A DNA stretch of 64,000 nucleotides from Strobilurus pachycystidiatus (Eukaryota; Basidiomycota; Agaricomycetes; Agaricales; Physalacriaceae): positions 2,232,001-2,296,000 of the forward strand of contig JAHLMK010000001.1 in assembly GCA_019915135.1 (NCBI GenBank). The letters are read 5' to 3'. Below the pieces are notes generated by a model that was not told the origin of the DNA, did not search any database, and saw nothing but the letters and a program-made list of their open reading frames with translations. This document shows positions 36,101 to 48,370 of the stretch, piece by piece. Position numbers and translations under genes: made by a program. Positions within the stretch are counted from its first letter, which is position 1. Every line of letters starts with the position of its first letter.

Positions 36101-38836
36101 TCTCAGTCCTGAAATCGACGCGGCTGTTCGTAATGCGCTGGTTCCTCGCCTAGAAGGCCTGCCAGATGATACCGCGACTCTTGGGTTCATTCCGCTCCAG
36201 CGCGTAGGCTCCTTGTCGGGTTTACCTCCCATGGATAGCTCCGAAGTCATCGCCACGACTACTCTGCACGCTTCAGCCCTCGACAAAATTCAAAACTTCT
36301 TGCTTCGCGGTCAACGGAAACAGGCCTACAATTATGCTTTGGACCAGCAGCTGTGGGCTCACGCGATGGTCATAGCTAGTGGGATTGACAAAGAGTCTTG
36401 GCAAGAAGTTGTCAAGGAGTTCATCAAGACAGAGCTGGGCGTCAAGAGCGACCCTGCTCGACTGAGTCTCCAGGCTCATGCTACTGACCCGTTACCGCCC
36501 AGTGTCAATGGTCGAGAGGGGTTGCGCGCGGTTTACGGTCTGTTTTCCGGTCAAGGCGCGACGTCAGGTTGGTGTCTGTCTAAAGAATCAACGGCTTATC
36601 GATCTGAGATTTCTATAGTCCAAGAGCTGGTCCCACAAAATCTTCTGGCGAGAGCGACAACTTTAGCGGTACAGATGCCCACAAAGACTCCAATGACCCC
36701 GAACTTCCCAGGAGCAGCTCCTGCGGGAAACATTCCACCCGAAGCGCTGTCAAATTGGGCGGAGACGGTTTGCATGATGTTGTCTACGACCATCACAAGT
36801 GAACTGTCGACGACGCTGCTAACCCTAGGCGATCAACTGTATGCCAATCATTGGGTTGAAGCTGCGCATGTCTGGTAGGGCTCATAGGTTCTGGATTGTG
36901 CTTGTTGCTAATAATGCGTTGTAGCTATTTGCTTTCCTCGCAAACTTTGCCTTCTGGTGGTACGGCTCCTCCTCCCATTGGCGGTATTGGTAACCCATCT
37001 GCCCGAATGGTGTTGGTTGGTTCGCGAAACCCCCAGTCCTTCCCGATTTTCTATAAGGATCCTGATGCGTTGATCTTCACCGAAATCGTTGAGTTCGCAC
37101 TTTCCCTGACAACACCGCCGAAAGGTCAAGAACCGTTTGCTGGGCTACCCCATCTCCAAGCATATCGCTTCTTAAGAGCGGCAACCTTGGTTGAGTTGGG
37201 CTATATCTCAGAAACCAACAGGTTAGTTACTTCTGCAATTATGACTTGTCACTTGTCTGACACCCGCTAGATACTGCGAAGCTATAACGCCGGCTTTGGC
37301 TCGGCCGTCTCCTTACTTCAACGACATTCTTCTTGAACTTTTGAAAGGTCTTTCTGATCGTCTAGCTGGTGTGGCCCCATCGGACAAGAACACGTGGATC
37401 GCTGGAAAGCTTGGAAAGCCCAGTCTCGATTCCATCGGCGGTTGGTTGGAAGGGCGATTCACGAAGCTGGTCACCGGGGACGTCGACTCGCCCGGCCTTC
37501 CCGAGGAGGATACCGCCCGTCCTGATGGTCCTGGTTTCTCGAACACTTTCTCGCAGTATAGCACGATATCGTCTGCTGCGCCATCAGCCAGCCCCTCACC
37601 TCAATCATCCGTCGTCAACCTACTCGCCACCTCCAATTATAGGCCCACAGACAGGTCAGCCTCGGCGTTGGATAACCGCCGCAAGCAATCCTTACCGCCG
37701 CCTCGCATCGCCTCTGCCAGTGCTGCGACCACGTCGTTTGCGCAAGCGTACTCGTTGGGTCAGGCACTAAACAGCTATCAGCCGATGAGCACGACGTCGG
37801 AGGACACACCTCGTGTAGGCCATGATGATGTGGGAGAGGACGATCCCGACACACAGGTCGTTACATGGTGGGGAGACATTGACTCCCATCGAACACCAAC
37901 GGCGGCGAACTTTGTGAGAGCTGATAATGTATCACTGGTGCCAACGGGTGATGGTTTTGTGTCGCCCATGGGTAACTTTGCCTTCGGTGGCCAGCCAGCC
38001 AACCCGACACGGTCTTATCAACCCAGCAAATCCGTGCCAGAGGAGGAAGAGGATGAAGATCTTGGGTTTGGCAACTCGAAACCGAAACCGAAGAAGGCGG
38101 GCGACGCTCCTTATGATCCCGGGAACGCACCCAAGGACTCGGACAAGAAGCAGACTGAGGCCAAGCCGGCTGAACGCCCCGGTACTCCATCAATTGCCTC
38201 TGTTCTGTCTCACGTGGCTGATTCCTCTCCAGATCCGAAACCACTTGGAAACACCGCGACTGCGAATAGCCGGTCATGGTTTGGCAGCTGGTTCAAGAAG
38301 TCTGAAGGAGCTCCTGCGCCAGTCAAGGCCAGTCTGGGTGAAGAGACATCTTTCTACTATGACAAGGAGCTCAAGAAATGGGTCAACAAGAAGGTGTGTA
38401 AAATTCTCGAACTTGTAGCTTTCGAGAAGCTTACGTTGGACTTCAGGCCGGATCGGACGACGCTGCCAAGGCTGCGCCACCGCCGCCACCACCTTCGAGG
38501 CCCCAGACTGCTTCACCAGGCATGACCGGTCATCGCCAGGCAACCACGAACGGTATTGCAGGGCCACCACCAGCGCGCTCTGCTTCCGCTATGGACCTCA
38601 CCTCGCCGCCGAAACGTGCTGTTCCGCGCGCTCGATCCAACTTGGCACCCACGCCAGAGTCGGAACCGCAGTCGACCTCGGTGACGCCCCCTCCGCCGAG
38701 TACCACGCCTGGATTGGCACCTCCTCCGTCTCCGATGCCTGGTCGACCAAAGTCGTCAACCTCCAAACGGCCGATACGGAATCGGTATGTGGACGTGTTC
38801 GCTCAGGGTGGTGGGGCTGGCGCAGCGCCGCCATGA
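33177..38836 (+). CDS. SEC16: COPII coat assembly protein Sec16
   Basis: Large scaffold of ER exit sites that organises Sec23/24, Sec13/31 and Sar1 for COPII budding. The protein is about 1,775 residues. The N-terminal half is disordered and Pro/Ser/Tyr-rich, with about nine degenerate RPPSS[TA]S-x-F repeats (34,078-34,560). The central conserved domain begins near VPVFSFGFGGKVVTCFHGAS. The ACE1 helical solenoid that binds Sec13 continues with LDKIQNFLLRGQRKQAYNYA, LDQQLWAHAMVIASGIDKES, WAETVCMMLSTTITSELSTT and YRFLRAATLVELGYISETN. The tail is again disordered (EEEEDEDLGFGNSKPK) and ends NRYVDVFAQGGGAGAAPP. Six introns of about 50-60 nt are supported by frame. Confidence 0.92.
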
Positions 38837-39112
38837 TTTAGGACAATGACGGGCGCTATTTACATAGGGTTTGACTTGCATAATGATATACGCTGTAGCA
38901 TTTTTCTCGTCCTCTCGTGTATCGTATTCTTTGCTTGTCTCGTCGTTCAATAGAGTGATGTGCTGCTTCTGCGCGTCCTTCCAGGCGCAGTTGTGTACTC
39001 GATAAACCAGCGATAAACCCAGACCGATGTAACCCTAACCCCGAGGGCGGCCCACTTAAATTAGGCGAGGCTGTCTCCATTTTGGGCACAGAAACCTCTC
39101 CCATCGCCCACC

Positions 39113-41018
39113 ATGATGACACCATGGCGGTACGTTTTCCTGGTGCTAGGCGTATTGGTGAGCGCGCTTCAGGATGGCCGTGCGCCGTCCTCTGATGTCC
39201 TTCCAGCTCAGTCTCCACTACATATTGAGTTTCGCCCATGAAGGCTATGGCCGAGCAACCTCAATGTCCTCGCTCAAAAACTCCATCACTGGCGCAAAGC
39301 CCCCATACGCGACGCCCGTCCCCGACGAATACTACGTTCCCGATCCACCAAAGTCACCGCAAGGCCGCAAGGCATCCGCAGCGATAGTTATGCTTGGTGC
39401 GCACTTTCGCTGAGAAGCACGGTCGTTCACTCATATCTTCCGCAGCCCGCAACAGCGACCTGAACGGCATCATTAGCAGCATGAAACAGATGGAGGACCG
39501 CTTCAACAAGAAATTTCAGTATCCTTACGTCTTTCTAAACGAGGAGGCATTCTCTGATGAGTTCAAGACGTGCGTGGTACAATTGTTTGAATGATTAACT
39601 GAATACTGACGGGCAAACAGGCGTATTTCCGGCCTCACGGATGCGAAAGTGGAGTTCGGCCTCATCCCGCACGATCACTGGTACCAGCCTGATTCCATAG
39701 ACGAGGAGAAGGCAAAGGCGTCGCGAGAGGACATGGTCCGAAATAGCGTCATCTACGGAGGTGTGTACCCCATCCCTTTTCTCGAAATCAATGCTCATTT
39801 CGCCTGTAGGAAGCGTCCCGTACGTCGAGAATATCTCCTTCTTATGCGTTCTCACCTCATCCGCGCAACAGCTATCGCAACATGTGTCGATTCAACTCTG
39901 GCGTATGTACCACGCACGTCATTTCCTTTTGACTCTTCCTCACACCCACGCAGTTCTTCTATCGCCATGAACTCCTCAAACCGTACAAGTATTACTGGAG
40001 GTATTTATATCACTATCTATACTAGTGCCTGTTTCCTGATCGTATCCTCAGGGTTGAGTACGCGTAGTCGCCTCGACGCTAAGCTGTGCGCTCAACATTC
40101 CACAGGCCCGACGTCAAGTTCTTCTGTGACCTCGACTATGATCCTTTCCTTATCATGCAAGACCAGCACAAGGTCTATGGTACGTGTTCATCAAACATTG
40201 CACCACATTGGTTGTTAACAGGTTTCCCAGGCTTCACCATATCTTTACCTGAATACGAGCGTACCATTCCCACTCTTTGGAAAACCGTTCGAGGTCACCA
40301 TTTGTTGCTTCTTCACTCGCTGCTTCGGTGAACTGACGCACTTTGCAGAGTTCATGGAGACCAATCCTGATCTCATTGCTAAAGATAACGCACTTGACTT
40401 CCTTTCGGATGATGGGGGTTTGACCTATAACCGATGCCATTGTGAGAGCGTTGCTTTGCTAATCAAGACTTGCCTCAACCCTCTTGTCAGTCTGGAGTAA
40501 CTTTGAAATTGGTGATCTCGACCTCTGGAGAGGTGAGGCTTACTCGAAATTCTTCGACTTCCTGGATGAGAAGGGTGGATTTTACTATGAAGTAGGTCTT
40601 CCTTGTGCCCCTCACACCTCACACAGAAATACTCACCCCACCCGTAGCGTTGGGGTGATGCACCAGTGCACAGCATCGGCGCCGCTTTGTTTGCCAGGAA
40701 GGACCAAATCGTTCGTGTTTTGCTTTCTCCTCAGCTCTTACTAAAGATGCCCTAGCATTTCTTCAACGACATTGGTCTGTCCTTTCCACTCTCTAACTAA
40801 TCTGCACTCATCACATCAAATACCAGGATACCGCCACGAGCCATTCCAACATTGCCCACAGGGTGCGGCACACGCGAAAGGCAAGTGCTGGTGCGACGAG
40901 AAGGCAAACTTTGGTGAGTATCTGTCTCCTCCAAAAACCGAGCCATTGTCGCTCATGGCGCTCCGAAGATTACGAGGGATACTCGTGTCTCAAGAAATAC
41001 GACCGGCTATTCGCATAA
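39113..41018 (+). CDS. Alpha-1,2-mannosyltransferase, GT15 (Kre2/Mnt1/Ktr family), copy A
   Basis: Golgi type II membrane enzyme that adds alpha-1,2-mannose to O- and N-glycans using GDP-mannose. The short tail and membrane anchor are [15 protein letters not shown], followed by a phase-0 intron (about 39,158-39,206) and a lumenal domain opening [17 protein letters not shown]15 motifs are [68 protein letters not shown] (with the conserved catalytic-region Glu), [14 protein letters not shown] and [11 protein letters not shown]. The end is [11 protein letters not shown]. The gene has about a dozen short introns, including a 6-nt exon at 40,052-40,057 that supplies part of RVEP. The paralogue is the gene ending at 46,528. 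Total length is about 400 residues, normal for the family. Confidence 0.92.
40052..40057 (+). other. 6-nt microexon GGTTGA in GT15 copy A
   Basis: The exon lies between an intron ending atcctcag and one beginning gtacgcg. It completes the codons AG|G GTT GA|G and so restores the invariant WRVEPDVKFF. The same exon exists in the paralogue at 47,408-47,413. Confidence 0.85.
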
Positions 41019-41292
41019 GATAAGGCTACCCACCGGCTTGGGGAGTGTTGTATACTGTAGAGATATCTCGTGTAATGGACACTTTCTGCTCTCGTTAATA
41101 CAGTCCTTCATACACGCCTCCGTGTAGTTTGAGGGCCACCTTCTAGCTGCTGATTCCCGATCTACTAGCATTGAAATGACAACAGTACATGCAAAAGTCC
41201 GCTTGAGAAGTATGTGGGATCAAGATGATAATGATAAGTGATGCTATAGATGTCGTGCAATCCATGAAACCTCAAACCCCAGCCGTAGCTCA

Positions 41293-44200
41293 CTACAGTA
41301 TGGATTGAGAGTAGTATTGGAACTAGTTGCGAATTAGCCTCTTTGCCCGCGCGACTAAACATAAGAAAGTGACATACCGAGTCATATAACCGCGTCCAAT
41401 GTGATCCCAACGAAGTGTCAATGAGGCGGTCGACATGTTCTCCGATGAGCGAGTGCGTGAGCGCGGGCTGAAACCGCTCGCGAACGAGATTTGCAGTCTG
41501 GTCACCAAATGCAGTAAAGCACGGAAACGTCGAGTCTATCTTCTCGTCAGTAAACTGATAGTGGCGTATGACGTGATCTGCCATACCTTTTTGCATTAGT
41601 TCAATCAGAGCTAGGTTGAGAACGTGTCAGTCACTGCCCCCCTCCACGACGCGACTGAGGACGCTTACTGATAATTCTATCGCAGTGCTTCCGTGCCGCC
41701 TCGAATCCCTCCTTAAACAGTCGCCTAAATTCCAGGTATGCAGGACCACTAACGCCGCCCAACACCTCGATATACTCGACCGGAAGCTTGAACGGTGCAG
41801 CCTCAAATCCAATATTCCCCGGCGTATTGGTCAGGATGAATCCAAAGTCGATATGTATCAAATGCCCGTCGCGGTCCAGCAGGATGTTGCCGTTGTGCCG
41901 ATCCTTGATTTGCAGCAGGTAGGTGATGAGTGAGTAGCCTGGGTGAAAGTGAGCGGAAGACCAACTGCTTCTATGATCCAGGAGCGTACCTGCTAATGAC
42001 TTGGCAAAGTTCCTCTGAGCTCGTAAAAACTTGGCAGAAGAAGGATCGCCGTAGGTCTAAGCTAGTGTGAGCTTTGCGGACCCACGAGGCTCAGAGAAGA
42101 AAAACTTACACTCTGGAAGTGGTCAAAAAGCGTTACGTGCCCCAGCCTGCCCACCGCAAGCCTTCGCGCATACTCGGCCTTCTTGATGGAATGTATGGAA
42201 ACTGCATCGGTAATAGTCTCTACCAATCCCGATGACCCGCCCAATATCACAATGCGGAAACTGCAAATGCGAAAACGTCAGTCAGCATTTCCAAGCCTGC
42301 TGGTAGGAAACACGCACTATCTTGCCCAACACTGACAATTCTCGTCCACCCATATCCGCTGGAACTCTCGTATAAGCTGGGTTGCAAGCTGTTCTTGTCG
42401 AAGATCGCCCCCGGTCTTCACGATGACCGACACACAATCCCAGTTCGCTGTACACGACGCGTCAGAATCGCGTCTAGGGGCAAGAAACTGGGAGGACGTA
42501 CCAAGATGACCATATGGAGATCCGTGTCGTATTCGACTCTGATGACACGCGTCAGGCTAAACGAACGCGCATGATTGATAGGCGAACCGCACCTTCTTCA
42601 TAGCCCACGACTCGCTGAACACAACAGCAGACGGATCCGCCTTATTCAGTTCCCGCCTAATAATGCCCTCGTCCTCCGCCGTCTTCATCCCACTGATATT
42701 GTCTATTCGCATGATGCTCTCCATCTCCCTGTTCTCCCGCATCCGCTCCATGCGCTCCTCTTCCAGCGCCAGCATCTCCTGCATGATACGCTCCTTGATC
42801 GCAGACGCGTCCTGTGGCTGTAGGCGCATGCGCGTCTGTGAATGATGCTGGTCTGGGGATGGCGTCAGCGTCGGCGCGGATACTGTCAACCAGTTCGACC
42901 CGGGGAGCCAGCTCATGGGGGCCCAGGATGAGCTGGACTCTGCAGATCCGCCGTTCGCGGTAGGCTCGCGTGTGACATTGGCGTTTAGCTGGGCGAGCAT
43001 GATAGCAGCCGTGCGCATCCGCTCGGAGTATTCGTCGAGAGAGAGTGCATGTGTGGTATGGGAGCCGTCGGGCAGTGGAGACGGATAAGGGGATGCGGGA
43101 TCAGGTGATTGCGAAAACGAGGCACTAGTTTCAACCGAGGGAGAAGGAGGAATGGAGGAGGAACGCGACCATGCTGCCATTTCCAACTCTTTGTTTTTGG
43201 GTGTTGGAGGCAGGACAATAGAATCAGAAAGATCGACTGGACGTAAACGTAAGGACTGTTCGGCACCATAGAGCTGCTCGACCAAGTCAATTTCTTCCTC
43301 TTCCAATAGCGATGTCGGGGAAGGCGGCGGAAGGACAATGGTTGGAGGGATGGGCAGGTCACCTGCGGCCACAACCACATCAGTGCCAATGGTAGTCGTG
43401 TCTGAACTGGAATGGTGGGCGTGGTTGACTGCAGAGAGGTTATGGAAAGGTATTAATTCCTTCGACGCGCCTTTGCGTTCGTTCTCTTTCAGGACAATCT
43501 TCTTGAGGACGTCCTTGTTGGCCCGCCTCGCGGGGTCGAAGTCAAGTTCGTCGTTGAGTACTTCGATCAAAAGGACATAGGGCGCGCGTTCAGCGGAATT
43601 CAGCACGACGCTCTCGCCTGGGGGTATGCGAACGATGCGGTGGTGTGGTTGAGTGGCGCCCTTGGGTAGTTGCGTGTCAGAAGATGAACACCACATGGGC
43701 ATGCATATCTAAGCACCGTCAGACGACAACAAGAAGGGTCCATCAAAATAGACAAGTACCTCTGCAGGAAGATTGTGATTCAGAGCCGTCAGTTCTGCAC
43801 GCAACGCGCTTATTCGAGCGGGTCGAGGAATGACGAGCAGTCGATTTGAGATGTTCTCGAGAGTAAGAAGGAACTGGACCTCTGAGCGACAGTAATGACT
43901 CCTTAGGAGATGAGATTGTGCTTGAGGATCGTAGTTCTGCAAGAGAGCATCAGCTACACTTGCCGAGGTGGTACGGACTGGCTTTGGACGTGAAGCTGAG
44001 ACGGCAGGGGTGGATTGGTAGGGTGATACGATCTGTTCAGATTCAAATTGGCCCAAAGGATCGACGGAGGCCCGGGACTTGCGTATGGTACGCAAATGCA
44101 GAGGAAGAGTGGGTGCTGTTTGAGAGGCTCCGATAGTGCGTCGCCGAGAAAGCTTTGCGCGGGGTTGGTCGTCGAAGATCTGCTGTTCGGGGGAAGAGGG

Positions 44201-45014
44201 TTCTTCTTCCAGGTCGATGTCGTCCGCGACAGAAACGGTATTGATGCTTGGGCTTCTGCTCGGCGCTGATTCATCGTCGCGTCGATCTATGCTGCGCTGG
44301 TCCGTGCCGTCGTCGTCGACTCGTCCTTGCTCAATCGCAACCTGGCCCATGATTTCGACCAGCCTCGGAAAGGCGGGCGTGCCGGCCAGGACGAGGCCGA
44401 CACCAACGAAGACGGGCTCTGCATGGGGTTTGATCTTCTTGCGAGAGAAGCGAGATTGAAAGGGAAGGCTGATGGACGAGTAAGGGCCGGTCGCTGGCGG
44501 CGGGAGATCTCCAAAGATGATTTCATGACATCGGAGGAGGATGCGTTGGCAGATGACGAACGACTGCGAGTTGTGCGGGGCGTCGGAGAGGTCGCGCAAC
44601 GTGGCCTGCATGAACCAGAGCGTCTGGGGCGCGTTGAACGGTCAGGAGGGCGCGAGCACACGGGGACGTACGATCATGGCAATGTGCGTCGAGCGGGCGC
44701 ATATGTCGACGACGAAGCATTCCAGCGCGCGAGATTTGGACGGGCGGGTGACGAGGAGATGGCTGTGGCGCTGTCAATGCGGCAGAAACGCGGGGCTGGA
44801 GGACGACCGACCAGATGAAGCCCCAGACATCGGCGAGCTCCTCGGTGTCGAGCTGGCGCAAGCGGCGGGTGATGTAGTAGGTGATGCCAATGTTGTCGGA
44901 GTAGAGGCGGAGGTACTGCAGGGCGACATGGACCGAGAAGTAGTTGACGAACAGGCGGAGCAGCAGCGAGTGGGACATGGAGGAGAGGGAAAAGCGCCCG
45001 GCGTTTGCGGACAT
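41293..45014 (-). CDS. PIK1: Phosphatidylinositol 4-kinase, Pik1/PI4K-beta type
   Basis: Makes PI4P at the Golgi, needed for secretory vesicle formation. The protein is about 1,050 residues. The N-terminal lipid-kinase-unique helical region starts MSANAGRFSLSSMSHSLLLR and continues LVTRPSKSRALECFVVDICA, ARSTHIAMIATLRDLSDAPH and LPFQSRFSRKKIKPHAEPV. A long disordered middle follows. The catalytic part has VVLNSAERAPYVLLIEVLND, SVIVKTGGDLRQEQLATQLI, LLQIKDRHNGNILLDRDGHL (catalytic loop) and IHIDFGFIL (the DFG-like motif). The last exon is small and ends FQYYSQSIL, the usual Pik1 terminus, after an intron of about 60 nt. About ten introns are supported. The IHIDFGFIL with PGNIGFE and FKLPVEYIEVLGG separates it from the Stt4 branch. 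Start codons of this gene and OST3 are 50 bp apart. Confidence 0.93.
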
Positions 45015-45064
45015 AGCCCCCGATAACCACGTTCACCCATCGTCAGCACTTTCCTTACGCCGCC
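45015..45064. promoter_or_regulatory. 50-bp bidirectional interval between PIK1 and OST3 starts
   Basis: Only 50 bp separate the two divergent ATGs, too little for two separate promoters with leaders outside coding DNA. Each gene's transcription start or promoter elements must be very close to, or inside, the partner's first exon, unless true starts lie further downstream. Confidence 0.7.
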
Positions 45065-46260
45065 ATGCTCTGGCTCCCGCTCCTCCTGCTCGCCCCCTTC
45101 GCCCTCGCCAAAGACGCGCAAAAGACCCTCGTCGACCTCGCTGCCGCAGGCGGCGGCCTCATCCGCCTCGATGCCCAGTCCTTCGACCTCTTGACAGCCC
45201 CGAACCGCAACTGGTCAGCGGCCATCCAGTTCACCGCCATGGACAAGCGGCGCCGCTGCGAGCCGTGCAAGTCAGTGCTCTACTCCGGCACGTCCTAGTC
45301 GCCCCTTGTTCACCGTATATCCCACAGGGAATTCGACCCGTCATGGAACCAGGTCGCCAAGATCTGGGCGACGACGCCCAAGGAACACCGCGACGCCCAC
45401 TTTTTCGCGACAATCGACTTTGACGACGGCCAGTCTGTCTTCCAGTCGGCAAGCACTCTGCTCTTCGCGCCAAAGACACGTACTGATGGTGGTCTCCGCA
45501 GCTCGGTCTGACCTCTGCTCCCGTCGTACTCATCTATACCCCTACCGAAGGCCCCAGACTTCCTGCCAAAGGCAAAACCGGACCCTTCAAATACGACTTT
45601 ACACAGTACGCGTCTCGCGCATCTCTCCGTTTCGTCCTTCTCAACATTTCTGCGCAGCGGATACGAGACCGGTCCGCTCGCTGTCCAGCTCTCCCAGCAT
45701 ACCCCGATTCCCATCCCATACAAAGCTCCCATTGACTGGGCTCGCTGGGCTACCTTTGCCGGCGGTCTCCTCGGCTTCCTTTCCGTCATCCGTTTCATTT
45801 CTCCCATCCTCCAAAACAAATGGGTCTGGGCGGCCGGCACTATCCTCGTATCCCTCGTCATGACCTCTGGGTACATGTTCACTCAAATTAGGGGCGTGCC
45901 ATATTCCGGTCCCAATGGACAGTGGATCGCAGCGGGATACCAGAACATGTACGGTCAGGAAGTACAAGCCATCGCCTTGATCTGTCAGTGTTTCTCCCCT
46001 TGAGCACCTGCCATCACGTCTTACCTCTTCGTAGACGGAACCCTTGCCTTCTCCTTCTTGATGCTAACAGTCGTCATCCCGTACCAATCATCGGCTGCTC
46101 GTCAAAGGTTGCAGATCTACCTCTGGACTGTTGTCATCATGATTGTATATTCAGTCCTTGTTACATTGTTCAAGGTCAAAAACAGAGGTATGTATCATGT
46201 CTTGATACTGATTCTCCATCTGAGTCTTTTCCAGGTTACCCGTTCCGTCTCTTCCTGTAG
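45065..46260 (+). CDS. OST3: Oligosaccharyltransferase subunit Ost3/Ost6
   Basis: ER-lumen thioredoxin-like subunit of the oligosaccharyltransferase complex that holds substrate cysteines so nearby Asn sites get N-glycosylated. The roughly 305-residue protein starts with a signal peptide (MLWLPLLLLAPFALAKD). The thioredoxin domain has the redox motif C-E-P-C (in DKRRRCEPCK), DPSWNQVAKIW and LTSAPVVLIYTPTEGP. Four membrane segments follow: WATFAGGLLGFLSVIRFI, WVWAAGTILVSLVMTSGYMF, GTLAFSFLMLTVVIPYQS and QIYLWTVVIMIVYSVLVTLF. The conserved RGVPYSG loop lies between the second and third. The end KVKNRGYPFRLFL is typical of the family. About five short introns are supported. It is convergent with GT15 copy B. 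Confidence 0.93.
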
Positions 46261-46527
46261 TCATGGACTCTGTATTAGGAACACAAAAATGAGATTTATC
46301 TAAATTATTTCTGTTCCGAGTTACAGGTGGTGTCGTTTGCTTTGCTCAGCGCGATAGAGAACACGACTTCAAGCGTTTATGACTGAGTATGACAACTCAA
46401 TAGGCATATATAACGAACACCACGTTCAGACGTAAATCTCAGGTTGAGTCTTACATTCGAGGTTGATTATCATACAAGGTTATAACAAATATACAACTAT
46501 AATACAATGGATTTCGACGGTCCAGCC

Positions 46528-48370
46528 GCTATAAAAAGAGAGCTTCGAACTTTTTCACGCAAGAGTTTGGTTGATAATCTACAAGCGGAGCAGTCTTAGC
46601 TGCGGCGCAGGAACTCGATTCAAGAAAAGTGACGTACCAAAACTATCGTTAGGATCGCAAGAACACCGTCCCCGATCCCACTGGTCGCCTGTTGGACAGT
46701 GCTGGAAATGCTCGTGCCTGTAGCCTATGTCCCGGAAGAAGTGTATCTGGTCTTTTCGAGCAAAGAGTGCGACGGCCATCGAATGCACCGGCGCGTCTCC
46801 CCATCGCTACCAATGACGTTGGGTGGACGCGTTCTACGATCCCAAACAAAGCCAATGACTTACCTCGTAGTAGAACCCGCCTTTCGACTCTAGATAGGCA
46901 AAGAACGCCTGGTAAGGTTCTGAGCGCCAAAAGTCCATGTCCGCAATCTCAAAGTTGCTCCAGACTGTTCGATGTAAGGTTTCGATGAGCTGAAGGTACG
47001 AGGATTATAACACTCACAGTGACACAGATTGTACGTCTCTCCGCCATCATTCGACAGGTAGTCCATGGCGTGTTGAGAGTCTACGTACTGTGGGTGTAAC
47101 GCGATGAACTCTTTCACTGTTCTCCACAGCGTAGGGATTGTCTTCGACAGAGACTATCAGATGTATTGCTAGGGTCAAATTTCAAAGACATTACCGGTTC
47201 CCACTCAGTCAGTGATATCGTGAAGCCTGTACGGCGTGTCATTTAGTGTGGAATGATCACGATAGATGGGTTGTCGATGCTCACTGTAAATCTTGTCATG
47301 CTCCTGCATGTAGACGAACGGATCGTAGCTCAAATCGCAGAAGAACTTGACATCTGGCCTGAGTAGCAGTGAGTCTTTCCGCCAAGACTCACAACGCGCG
47401 AACTCACTCGACCCTGAAAGATAGACATGAGTTGTCGTGGAGCAGGAGGGACTACATTTTAAACGCACCTCCAGTAGTAACGATAGGGTTGAAGCAGTTC
47501 GTGATGGAAGAAGAACTGTAAGCACGGTCAGCTCCACCTCGTACATGGATATGTCCAAACATACTTACCCCGGAGTTGAAACGACACATATTTCGATAGC
47601 TGGCCCCACGTCAGATTCGACAAGCCACTCGGATGATCACATCCACTTACGATACGCTGCCTGGAGGGAAATTCCTCATTATGAAGGTGATAGACAGAAA
47701 GCGGTGGTAAGAATACATACCACCATAAATGATGCGCTGGGCCATCATTTTTTGACGTCCAGCCCGCGCGCGGTCTTCGTCTATCCATTCGGGTTGAAAC
47801 CAGTGTTCCTTCGGGATAAGGCCAAAAGAAATGGGAGCACGAGTGAGGACACTGACGCGTCTGATTGAAAGGGGTGCCATTCAGAGCTACGCCGCATTCA
47901 ATGATAAAGAGGACTAACCGTATGAACTCATCAGTAAATGGCTCCTCGTTGAGTAAGACCCAGGGATAGTTATGATGCTTGTTGAAGCGGTCCTCTACGG
48001 ATTGCATACTCGACGCGACGCCGTTGAGGTCGCTGTTGCGACATAGTAATACAAATGTGGCATTGGCCTTGCTGGCGGTAGTGTTGTGATGATAGCGATG
48101 TGGTGTGTCTGCTAATGCAGGTCCTCCCAGTACTAACGATGAGGGGAGTTGTGTAGATGGCGCATCTTCTGGCGAGGATTCGCGGAGGAGGTTTGAAAGG
48201 GAACCAGCGTGGCCATAGCCGTCAAAGGACACGGAAAGAATGTAATGTATGCTAACCTGTGGATGGAGGCGATGAGGATTGATAGTCAAAACAATGTACA
48301 AAAGGAGACTTACAACCAACACGAGGACGATAGAAACGTACCGTCGGGGGGTCATGGTGGGGAGCATCAT
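46528..48370 (-). CDS. Alpha-1,2-mannosyltransferase, GT15 (Kre2/Mnt1/Ktr family), copy B
   Basis: Golgi mannosyltransferase, paralogue of the gene at 39,113. The N-terminus MMLPTMTPRRYVSIVLVLV is a short tail plus anchor, then an intron at the same place as in copy A and VSIHYILSVSFDGYGHAGS. Motifs are [80 protein letters not shown] and GYRHEHFQHCP. The end is SCVKKFEALFL. It carries the same 6-nt microexon (47,408-47,413). I place the start at 48,370: a TATATAA on this strand (48,420-48,426) lies 50 bp upstream, so an in-frame Met at 48,457 would precede the TATA box. Copy A lacks this TATA arrangement, so the two may be regulated differently. Confidence 0.92.
47408..47413 (-). other. 6-nt microexon GGTCGA in GT15 copy B
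   Basis: Read on the minus strand the exon follows tatctttcag and precedes gtgagttcg. It rebuilds AG|G GTC GA|G, giving the conserved WRVEPDVKFF. It matches the microexon in copy A in size, place and phase. Confidence 0.85.

Noticed and set aside
44327..45026. Open frames on the plus strand over the 5' part of PIK1
   Set aside because: They are antisense to exons clearly coding the lipid-kinase-unique domain and have Arg/Gly-rich unnatural composition.
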